Source: Erwinia phyllosphaerae
GTDB taxonomy: Bacteria > Pseudomonadota > Gammaproteobacteria > Enterobacterales > Enterobacteriaceae
Length of the DNA stretch: 64,000 nucleotides
Assembly (NCBI RefSeq): GCF_019132875.1
Contig: NZ_JAHSPF010000011.1
Location: forward strand, 62,001 to 126,000
Direction: 5' to 3'
Shown here: positions 26,189 through 33,234 of the stretch, piece after piece
How positions within the stretch are numbered: the first letter of the stretch is position 1
Layout of the letters: each line of letters starts with the position of its first letter
Program-made: the position numbers and the translations under genes
The notes under the pieces: generated by a model
Told to the model about the DNA's origin: nothing
Database searches by the model: none
What the model saw: the letters and a program-made list of their open reading frames with translations, nothing else

Positions 26189-27334
26189 TTAAGAAAACAC
26201 GCGGATTTTCTTTTGCCGTTTCTGCCATACCCACAGCAAAAAAATAGCCGTAACGGCGATAAGAGCCGCGCCTGTAAAGATGCGCGAAAAGCTGCCCGGG
26301 ATCAGGGCCAGAAATGAGGAAAGAAACTGTCCGGAAAAAATGGCCATGGATAAACCGGCCAGGTTTTTCCCTCGTACGTTAACCGGGCTGTGCTCTACGA
26401 CCATATGGTTAACCAACGGCACCGACAGGCCAAAGCCGCAGCCCATCAGGATTGCGCCAGCAATCAGCTGTAGCGTGCTGTTTGCCGTGGCAAACAGCAG
26501 ATGCGCAATAGCATAAGCAGCAAAAGCGCTATAGAGCGTGCCGTACTCTCCCAGCCTCTTCACGCCGCGCGGCATTATCCAGGCGGCACCCACGGCAACC
26601 AGCGAAACAAAAGAGAGAAAATAACCGGTTTCGGCCTCGCTGAACCCCTGCGCGTGCAGATGCAGCGGCAGCACGATCACCGCAGTAAAAAAGCAGACCA
26701 TAGAAGAGAGCGCGGCTACAAAAACGGGGCGGAGCGAACGGGCCGGCACGCTATTTTTGCCAGCTTCGTTTATCGTCTCTTCCTGCGGCGGCTGGGGAAC
26801 AAACAGCAGCAGCATCGCGATAAACAGCCAGGCAAAAAGATACAGTGCAAACGGCCAGCGCCAGCCCAGCGTTGCCAGTAGTCCACCAACAAACAGAAAC
26901 AGGACGCCACCCAGCTCGATCGACATGCCTTGCAGCGCGATCATTTTCAGCCGTTGCCCGCCGCTGAAAAAGCTGGAAAGCAGGCCGGTTCCGGCAGCCA
27001 TGACCAGCGCCGTCGCGCCGCCAAGCAAGAAGCGATCGGTAAAGACCAGCCCTGGCCCGTGCAGAAAGGAGCCGGCCAGGCCAAGCAGGCCATAGCTGAA
27101 TAAGCCCACTAGCAGCGCCCGATAAAGTCCGGCCCGCGCGATAAGCCGTGCTGCCAGCGGCCCCAGCAGCACAACGCCAAGCGAAGGAAGCGTGACCAGC
27201 CAGCTGGCGGCATCAGGTACGCCCAGCCGTGCGGCAATGGAAGGCAGGCCCGGAACGATCACGCAGCCGACCATAATCGTCAGGCAGGCAATGGCCAGCA
27301 GCGTAAAGGATCCCACAGCAGAAAGCTTTTTCAT
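26189..27334 (-). CDS. MFS transporter
   Basis: A roughly 381-residue major facilitator protein with 12 hydrophobic spans. The substrate is unknown. It lacks long extramembrane domains and looks like the CynX/Bcr-type drug or metabolite efflux group. ATG 27334 (MKKLSAVGS) has GAGGTGAAGAAACC upstream and is preferred to GTG 27385. With this start, the two direct repeats at 27365-27396 fall just upstream as possible control sites. Confidence 0.82.
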   Translation of the reverse strand: MKKLSAVGSFTLLAIACLTIMVGCVIVPGLPSIAARLGVPDAASWLVTLPSLGVVLLGPLAARLIARAGLYRALLVGLFSYGLLGLAGSFLHGPGLVFTDRFLLGGATALVMAAGTGLLSSFFSGGQRLKMIALQGMSIELGGVLFLFVGGLLATLGWRWPFALYLFAWLFIAMLLLFVPQPPQEETINEAGKNSVPARSLRPVFVAALSSMVCFFTAVIVLPLHLHAQGFSEAETGYFLSFVSLVAVGAAWIMPRGVKRLGEYGTLYSAFAAYAIAHLLFATANSTLQLIAGAILMGCGFGLSVPLVNHMVVEHSPVNVRGKNLAGLSMAIFSGQFLSSFLALIPGSFSRIFTGAALIAVTAIFLLWVWQKRQKKIRVFS

Positions 27335-27364
27335 TGGTTTCTTCACCTCTTCAACAGATATCCG

Positions 27365-27396
27365 TATAGTGGTTTGATTGTCCACATAGTGGTTGA
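27365..27396. promoter_or_regulatory. Two direct repeats of ATAGTGGTT, 20 bases apart
   Basis: ATAGTGGTTTGA at 27365 and ATAGTGGTTGAA at 27385, about two helical turns apart, 30-60 bases upstream of the MFS start. This is the form of a direct-repeat regulator site. No regulator gene is adjacent. Confidence 0.4.
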
Positions 27397-27580
27397 AGTG
27401 TCAGGCGAGTAGAAGGCATTGTCAATCGGCGATCTTTGACGGATTGGCGCGATCGCCAGGATCCCCTTGTGCTAATTGCTTAATCTTTTTGACAAAGGCG
27501 GTCAAATATCTTCACTATCGGGCGAGCGCATAATCTTGCACTATCCTTAAACACTCTTTGTGGAAATAAGGATAATCGGC

Positions 27581-28165
27581 ATGTCATTAATCAAAAAAGT
27601 TACCCTACCGTTATTAATCGGCACGGCATTATGGTCACAGTTCTCTGCTGCGGCTCCTGTAAACTATGCCATGGACACGGGCCACACTTCCGTCGTGGTT
27701 TCCTGGACCCATTTTGGTTTCTCTCATCCAACGGCCGATCTTTCCGGTATCACCGGTAACATTGATTTTGATGCCAGCAAAGTTAGCGACTCTAAAGTTG
27801 ACGTAACGATCCCGGTTAACAGCATCGATACGCACGTAGACAAGCTGACCGAAGAGTTTAAAGGCGCGGACTATTTTGACGTGACCAAATACCCGAATGC
27901 GACCTTCAAAAGTACCAAAGTGGTCAGCACCGGTAAAAACAAAATGGACGTGCACGGCGACTTGACCATTAAAGGCATTACCAAACCTGTGGTTCTGCAC
28001 GCGGTGCTGAATAAGCAAGGTATGCACCCAATGGTGAAAAAAGAGGCAGTGGGCTTTGATGCCACCACTACCTTTAAGCGTTCTGACTTTAAGCTGGATA
28101 AATATGTACCGGCTGTCAGCGACGATGTGAAGCTGACGATCACCACCGAAGCTTACGCGAAGTAA
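27581..28165 (+). CDS. yceI: YceI family periplasmic protein
   Basis: A 194-residue exported protein of the YceI lipocalin-like fold, which binds polyisoprenoid-type lipids in homologues. The signal peptide MSLIKKVTLPLLIGTALWSQFSAAA is cut around residue 24. The mature part carries DTGHTSVVVSWTHFGFSHP and FKGADYFDVTKYPNATFKST, which closely match E. coli YceI. Start ATG 27581 has AAGGAT upstream. The partner cytochrome YceJ is not in the window. Confidence 0.93.
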   Translation: MSLIKKVTLPLLIGTALWSQFSAAAPVNYAMDTGHTSVVVSWTHFGFSHPTADLSGITGNIDFDASKVSDSKVDVTIPVNSIDTHVDKLTEEFKGADYFDVTKYPNATFKSTKVVSTGKNKMDVHGDLTIKGITKPVVLHAVLNKQGMHPMVKKEAVGFDATTTFKRSDFKLDKYVPAVSDDVKLTITTEAYAK

Positions 28166-28176
28166 TCTTTGCGCCC

Positions 28177-28203
28177 AAAGCCTGCCCGATGTGGGCAGGC
28201 TTT
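28177..28203 (+). terminator. Rho-independent terminator after yceI
   Basis: AAAGCCTGCCC-GATGT-GGGCAGGCTTT, an 11-bp stem 11 bases after the stop, with a short U-run. Confidence 0.85.
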
Positions 28204-28249
28204 ACGCGTTTAAGGCGTAGGTGAAACCGGCAGGCGCGACCGCACGGAT

Positions 28250-30349
28250 TTAAAGCGTAATGACCCTGTCGGCTGAAGCAATAGTAGAAGGGCGGTGGGC
28301 AACGATAATGCGGGTAATTTTTAACGACGAAATCGCGTTATTAATTGCCGTTTCGTTATCGATATCCAGATGGCTGGTCGCTTCGTCCATAAACAGAATG
28401 CTGGGGCGACGGTAAAGCGCGCGGGCGATAAACAGGCGCTGTTTCTGGCCGCCGGAAATACCGCTGCCCAACTCGCCGATCAGCGTTTCATAGCCCATCG
28501 GCATGGCCATAATCTCATGATGAATGTTGCTGTAAACGGCACAGGCCATCACCATTTCCCTGTTGGCATCCGCTGCAAAACCACTGATATTATCGGCAAT
28601 CGAGCCTGAAAACAGGCGATCGTCCTGCAGTACGCAGGCAATACCCTGCCGGTAATTGTTCAGCCCGATTTTGTGAATATCCAGGCTTCCCGCCAGCACC
28701 TGTCCCCTGGTCGGCGTCAGCAGACCGCTCATAACCTTAAGCAGCGTAGTTTTACCCGCCCCGGATGGGCCAACGATAGCCACGCTTTCGCCTGGCTGGA
28801 CGGCGATATCAAGATCGACAAAGATCGGTTTAGACAAAGCATCATACTGGTAAGTAAGATTTTTTACTTCCAGCGCGATGCCGACGCCGGGCTGAAAAAC
28901 GGTTTGCGCAGAGGTTTCTTCTTCCGCTTCGGTGAAGATAATGTCGGAGATCCTTTCGTTATGCAGGGAGAGCATCCGCAGGCTTAGCAGCAAATCTATC
29001 AGGCTGGAAGCGCGCTGCGAAAACTGGCCGCGATAGGAGTTAAACGCCATAAACATCCCAAGCGTCATATTATTATCAATAACCATCATGGCGCCCAGCC
29101 AGAGAATAGCCACCTGATCCAGCGTAGCGATAAGCGTATTGATACCGCCAAACATCATATTAAAACGCGTAATTTTAATGCCCGTATTGGTGGCATCAAT
29201 ATTCAGGTTCAGCCAGAAATTTGACCGTACATTGTTAATGCCCAGCGCTTTAACGGTAGAGATGCCATACAGCGTTTCCATAAAATGTGAGCTGGATTTA
29301 GCGCCTTTCACTATCTGCTCTTCAGAGAGCTGACGATAAATGCGGTAGGTAAACAGGCGCATCAGCGCATAGCACAGCGTAAAGCCCATCACGACCCATA
29401 CCAGCCAGCCGCCGTACACCATCATCATGGCAAAAAGGCCGAGAGTCATAATGGTATCAATGATCCCGGAGACGATGCTGTTGGTAAAGGTTGTGCGTAT
29501 CGCATCCAGAGAAGAGAAGCGGGACTGAATATCGCCCAGATGCCTTTTTTCAAAAAAGGATAAAGGCAATTTTATCAGGTGATCAAACAGCGTGGTTTTC
29601 CACTGGATATCCGTTAGCGTAGCCAGCGCAATGGAGGTCCAGGCCCTGACGACGCTGACAAAAGCTTTAAACAGGGTAAAGATAATGAGTCCGAGACAGA
29701 TGACCGTCAGCAGATCGTGATCGTGTGCCTGAATCACATGGTCAGTAACCAGCTGAGTACCCACCGGTAATAATAAATTGATGGATTCAATGACCACCGA
29801 AAGGGCGAATATTTTCAGCAGCGCGCCCGGCAGGCCATCAATATTTTTCATCAGGTCGAGCAGGCGCAGGCGGGTTTTAACCGTTTCCTTATGGAACTCT
29901 TTATCCGGCCACAGTTCCAGCGCGACGCCGGTAAAGTGGTTAGACATATCCTTCATGCCCACCACGCGCCGCCCGAATGCGGGATCGTGTATAACAAATG
30001 AGTTATGGCGGACTTTCACCAGCACCACAAAATGGTTCATATCCCAGTGGAGAATGCAGGGCGTTTTAAGCTGCTTTATTTCATTCATGTCCAGCGAAAG
30101 CGCACGGGTCTTTAACTGCATCTGACTGGCGATATTGACTACCAGATTTAAGGTTGCCCCTTTAGTTGATACGCCAAACTTGTTGCGAAGATTAAATAAG
30201 TCAACGTTTAAACCATAATAAGCTGAAACCATGGCCAGGCAGGCCAGCCCGCATTCTGAGGATTCAGATTGTAATATCTTTGGCACCTTGCGATATAATG
30301 AAAAATTAATTTTATTGTTTATTTTATCAAACAGCTCTTTAGTTTTCAT
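28250..30349 (-). CDS. Microcin/bacteriocin ABC exporter with N-terminal C39 peptidase (CvaB-like)
   Basis: A 699-residue inner-membrane exporter that cuts the leader from a double-glycine-type peptide and pumps the product out; CvaB of colicin V has 698 residues. The N-terminal C39 peptidase shows SSECGLACLAM with Cys33, HWDMNHFVVL with His106, and HDPAFG with Asp122, the full catalytic set. Six membrane helices follow at about 165-430. The nucleotide-binding domain has Walker A GPSGAGKTTLLK (about residue 527), signature ISGGQKQRL and Walker B ILFMDEATSHLD. ATG 30349 overlaps the HlyD-type gene by 11 bases, so translation is coupled. A TolC outer-membrane partner is expected elsewhere. Confidence 0.94.
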   Translation of the reverse strand: MKTKELFDKINNKINFSLYRKVPKILQSESSECGLACLAMVSAYYGLNVDLFNLRNKFGVSTKGATLNLVVNIASQMQLKTRALSLDMNEIKQLKTPCILHWDMNHFVVLVKVRHNSFVIHDPAFGRRVVGMKDMSNHFTGVALELWPDKEFHKETVKTRLRLLDLMKNIDGLPGALLKIFALSVVIESINLLLPVGTQLVTDHVIQAHDHDLLTVICLGLIIFTLFKAFVSVVRAWTSIALATLTDIQWKTTLFDHLIKLPLSFFEKRHLGDIQSRFSSLDAIRTTFTNSIVSGIIDTIMTLGLFAMMMVYGGWLVWVVMGFTLCYALMRLFTYRIYRQLSEEQIVKGAKSSSHFMETLYGISTVKALGINNVRSNFWLNLNIDATNTGIKITRFNMMFGGINTLIATLDQVAILWLGAMMVIDNNMTLGMFMAFNSYRGQFSQRASSLIDLLLSLRMLSLHNERISDIIFTEAEEETSAQTVFQPGVGIALEVKNLTYQYDALSKPIFVDLDIAVQPGESVAIVGPSGAGKTTLLKVMSGLLTPTRGQVLAGSLDIHKIGLNNYRQGIACVLQDDRLFSGSIADNISGFAADANREMVMACAVYSNIHHEIMAMPMGYETLIGELGSGISGGQKQRLFIARALYRRPSILFMDEATSHLDIDNETAINNAISSLKITRIIVAHRPSTIASADRVITL

Positions 30350-31628
30350 CGACGTACCCACTTACGCTATTTTTGATTTTATTTATGGGTGCTACGGCCC
30401 ATTGATACAGCGGCTTTTTCTCCAGGAAGACGATTGCTTTCGCCTGAAGTCCACTGGAGATTTGCAGCTTCTTCCCTTTATCACTAAATTCGGTGGCGCT
30501 GATAGAAACCAGCGCTTTGTAGTAGGAGCCTTTGGCGAGCTGTGTTCCGCTGCTGTAGCTGGTTATCTCTTGTGGCGTCGCGGGAATCAGTGAAATGGAA
30601 TCAATCTTTCCGGGAAATTGCCCAAATTTATCTGAGGGGAAAGCGTTATAGCGGATATTGATACCGTCGCCTTTTTTGACGTAGGGCACGCTATTGTCAG
30701 GCAGCCAGAGCTGCAAATAATAGCGTACGTTCTCCGTAGGTTTTATCTGCGCCAGGCTGGCGCTGGCTTCCACCATCTGGCCCGGCGTGACGCTAAGCGA
30801 CTCAACAATGCCGTCCGTCCTTGAGCTGATAATGATGCTGCTGCTGGCTTTATATTCGGCAAGCTGGCGCTCCAGATCGTTTACCTGTGATTCACTTTGC
30901 GTGATTTGATTATCAAAGTCGGCGGCGCGCGTAAGCTTATCGCTGCGCAGCTGCGAAAGCTGAACGCTTTCCTGAATGCTTTGATTATTCAGTCCCTGCC
31001 AGGCGCTTTGTTGAGAAAGCGCCTGCGCGCGCTGATAGTTAAGCTGATCCTGGGTGATTAAGCCTTTCTTAAGATGCTGTTCATAGTCGTTCAGGCTTTG
31101 ATTCATTTTCCGCACGCCTTCACGCACGCTGGTGACCAGTTTCTGCGTTTCTTTATGGGCAGCGGCATACTCATCGATTTGCGCCTGAAGGTTCTGCAAG
31201 GTGGAGGCTTTATTGGCTTTTAAGCGGGTGATGACCTGCTGTAGATTTTCTATCTGCGCCTGCACGGCGCCAATAGCGGCATTGCTTACGTTGCCTGAAG
31301 AGGTGGTTCTGGAGACATCCAGTTCATATAACGCTTCGCCTTTTTTAACTTTGTCGCCAACCTGCACGAAACGGTTAATAATATAACCCTGTTGCGGCGA
31401 GTAAATATTAACAGAGTGGGGAAGCGTAATAATTTCCCCCTCAACGTCGATCCTTCTGCTGTAGTCAAAGAAAATCATCGCCAGAGCAAGGGTTATGACA
31501 AAAAGAAAACAGAGGCCGGTAATCACCACCGCCGGAATTTTTGACAATAAGAGTGCTTTGCCAACCCATTTCTGACGCTGATAATCTATTGCATCCGTGC
31601 GGAAAATACTCTTTTTATTGTTTTCCAT
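30339..31628 (-). CDS. HlyD/CvaA-type membrane fusion protein for peptide export
   Basis: A 429-residue periplasmic adaptor, anchored by one helix at about residues 29-52, linking the ABC exporter to TolC. The biotinyl-lipoyl-like part YSPQQGYIINRFVQVGDKVKKGEALY (split around residues 75-100) is followed by a long coiled coil (about 120-270) and the second lipoyl half SSRTDGIVESLSVTPGQMV. The C-terminal beta domain matches CvaA/MchE. Upstream by 50 bases and across a hairpin is the precursor gene; downstream it overlaps the exporter gene. Confidence 0.93.
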   Translation of the reverse strand: MENNKKSIFRTDAIDYQRQKWVGKALLLSKIPAVVITGLCFLFVITLALAMIFFDYSRRIDVEGEIITLPHSVNIYSPQQGYIINRFVQVGDKVKKGEALYELDVSRTTSSGNVSNAAIGAVQAQIENLQQVITRLKANKASTLQNLQAQIDEYAAAHKETQKLVTSVREGVRKMNQSLNDYEQHLKKGLITQDQLNYQRAQALSQQSAWQGLNNQSIQESVQLSQLRSDKLTRAADFDNQITQSESQVNDLERQLAEYKASSSIIISSRTDGIVESLSVTPGQMVEASASLAQIKPTENVRYYLQLWLPDNSVPYVKKGDGINIRYNAFPSDKFGQFPGKIDSISLIPATPQEITSYSSGTQLAKGSYYKALVSISATEFSDKGKKLQISSGLQAKAIVFLEKKPLYQWAVAPINKIKNSVSGYVDEN

Positions 31629-31642
31629 AACGTATCCATAAA

Positions 31643-31668
31643 AAAAGAGCCACCGAAGTGGCTCTTTT
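31643..31668 (-). terminator. Hairpin between the precursor and secretion genes (possible attenuator)
   Basis: On the minus strand, AAAAGAGCCAC-TTCG-GTGGCTCTTTT followed by further T: an 11-bp stem with a UUCG tetraloop and a U-run, 10 bases after the precursor stop. It is a textbook terminator, but the CvaA/CvaB-like genes follow on the same strand. Partial read-through would give much more precursor than transporter, which fits the needs of a microcin system. Confidence 0.85.
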
Positions 31669-31678
31669 CAAGCGTTTA

Positions 31679-32035
31679 TTATCCGATAGTGCCGTTAATC
31701 ATGCCTTCTATAGCCGTGTTTGCTGCCTTATTGATGGTCTCCCAGCCAACCACGGCACCATAAAGACCAAAACAGATAGAACCAATGATACCGGCACCAA
31801 TCATACCTATGCCCTGGCCCACTATGCCTAAACCGAAAATACCACCGCCGTCACCACCGTGCTTGCCACCAATCAGTGCGCCGGTTGCGCCACCCATCGT
31901 CGCGCCAACGGTGGCAGCACCAAATAGCTCTAAAGTATTACTGGCCAGGCTGCTCATAAATGATTGTACATCTGTAAAATCCCAGCTGTACGCCCCAGAA
32001 ACTTCAGCCATTTCCATTACGGAAATTTCTTTCAT
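31679..32035 (-). CDS. Candidate class II microcin precursor, Gly-rich, leader ending in Ser-Gly-Ala
   Basis: A 118-residue peptide with a 15-residue leader MKEISVMEMAEVSGA. It resembles colicin V (MRTLTLNELDSVSGG) and especially the microcin L/N type ending in GA. Cleavage after Ala15 would give a 103-residue mature peptide beginning YSWDF. This has 26 Gly, long hydrophobic GxxxG-like stretches (VGATMGGATGALIGG; GIGMIGAGIIGS) typical of membrane-active class II microcins, and one Cys, so no internal disulfide. It lacks the Ser-rich siderophore-attachment tail of class IIb. I know of no microcin with this mature sequence. AAGGAG lies about 10 bases before ATG 32035. Function as a toxin is inferred from leader, composition and neighbours. 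Confidence 0.82.
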   Translation of the reverse strand: MKEISVMEMAEVSGAYSWDFTDVQSFMSSLASNTLELFGAATVGATMGGATGALIGGKHGGDGGGIFGLGIVGQGIGMIGAGIIGSICFGLYGAVVGWETINKAANTAIEGMINGTIG

Positions 32036-32140
32036 GTTACTACTCCTTTTTATTTTATCCCCTCATTATTAAGGGTATTCCTTTAGCTGCTCTGATTAAT
32101 CAGGCGGGAGGATTCTGATTTTTATTGCCCTTTTTTTCAA

Positions 32141-32160
32141 GTGAAGTATTACTACTTCAC
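32141..32160. promoter_or_regulatory. Perfect 8-bp inverted repeat upstream of the microcin precursor
   Basis: GTGAAGTA-TTAC-TACTTCAC, about 106 bases upstream of the precursor start and 94 bases beyond the end of the fimbrial adhesin gene. Strong dyad symmetry with a 4-base spacer fits a dimeric regulator site for the microcin promoter. It lacks a U-run in the direction of fimbrial transcription, so a simple terminator is less likely. Confidence 0.5.
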
Positions 32161-32253
32161 AATGGTGAAAGAATTATTTTCCTCTTAATCTTATTTTGCG
32201 GATATTAAAGTAATCTGTCAGTCCGGAGAGGACTTTCGGCAAAAGGGTTAGCA

Positions 32254-33198
32254 TTAATTTTGCGTAATGGTAAACGTCATTGCCGCGTCTGCCGTACCGG
32301 GTTTAATCGTACCGGTTTGCTTATAACGTGCAGTTAAGGGTATTTCGATGCGCTGTTCGGCGTGAGCGTGTTTGGTTGTGGCCGTACCAAAGCGTATGGG
32401 CGTTCTGTTTTCATCCAGCACTTCTACCGCAATGCCGGTTGCGGCACCGGTATCATTATTAATTGCCAGCATGCCGGTACCGGCTGTGCTACCAACGGCA
32501 TCGAAAGTTACCTGTACGGGAGTGTCGTTAGCTTCACATTGCAGAATGACAGAAAAGTTACGCTCTGATGACGCGCTCGTACTGCCAATCCCGGTAAATT
32601 CATTACGGTTTGGGCTGCCTAAATTTATCGTTTGCAGTTGTGAATTCACATCAGCAAGACAGCTTTTTTGTACGACGGTGAGGCTATTTACCGTCAGGTT
32701 AGCAAAGACCTTCGAGTTAAGATAAAAATTAGCGTACAGCTTGCTGCCTACGGTGCCGGGTGTAATAGCCCCTGTTTTTACAAAGGTTAGCCTGACTTCA
32801 TTCTGATTTGTCCACGGCGTTAAGAAGCTGGCCGACAGTGAAGTACTGTAGGGGAGGCCCATTCCGTTTTTATAGAGGTCGCCAATAATGACGCCCACGC
32901 CCGGAATTCCTGTTTCGTATGCGTCAGCAACCGTAGTACTGGCCGTTAAAACCGAAGACGAACGGTAGGGCGAAGAACCGGTACAGGCTATAGCCAGCGT
33001 CTTACCGGCAAAACTTTTACTGTAGCGATAGGCCAGTACTTCACCTACGGCTACACGAGGATCTATAGAGAGTTTTATGATGCCGGTAGTGCCTTTAATG
33101 TAAGCCCCCATAAGACATGAGCCGGCGTGAGTCAGCGTGGAAAAAGATAACAATAGCAACAGTAGTTTTATTTTGAGGCCGATCTTTAATAAATCCAT
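32254..33198 (-). CDS. Two-domain fimbrial tip adhesin
   Basis: A 314-residue exported protein, the last gene of a chaperone-usher operon and likely the receptor-binding tip. A signal peptide (LLLLLLSFSTLTHAG) is cut near residue 26. Residues about 27-180 form the candidate lectin domain with cysteines at GSCLMGA and IACTGS. From about residue 181 (SCLADVNSQLQTINLG) comes a pilin domain with CEANDTPVQVTFDA, ending TFTITQN as the donor-strand-accepting edge. The receptor cannot be predicted. N-terminal domain sequence resembles nothing I recognise beyond the FimH-type layout. Confidence 0.85.
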   Translation of the reverse strand: MDLLKIGLKIKLLLLLLSFSTLTHAGSCLMGAYIKGTTGIIKLSIDPRVAVGEVLAYRYSKSFAGKTLAIACTGSSPYRSSSVLTASTTVADAYETGIPGVGVIIGDLYKNGMGLPYSTSLSASFLTPWTNQNEVRLTFVKTGAITPGTVGSKLYANFYLNSKVFANLTVNSLTVVQKSCLADVNSQLQTINLGSPNRNEFTGIGSTSASSERNFSVILQCEANDTPVQVTFDAVGSTAGTGMLAINNDTGAATGIAVEVLDENRTPIRFGTATTKHAHAEQRIEIPLTARYKQTGTIKPGTADAAMTFTITQN

Positions 33199-33234
33199 TT
33201 TATAGCTCCAGCGGCTTTAGCATTATCGCAATAT

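Noticed and set aside
28250..30349. Type I secretion of an RTX toxin
   Set aside because: The exporter has an active C39 peptidase with catalytic Cys, unlike HlyB-type exporters, and no RTX repeat protein is present.
31785..32072. Pro-rich 95-residue plus-strand frame as a possible immunity protein
   Set aside because: It is antisense to the Gly-rich precursor (Gly codons read as Pro), with no ribosome binding site; a shadow.
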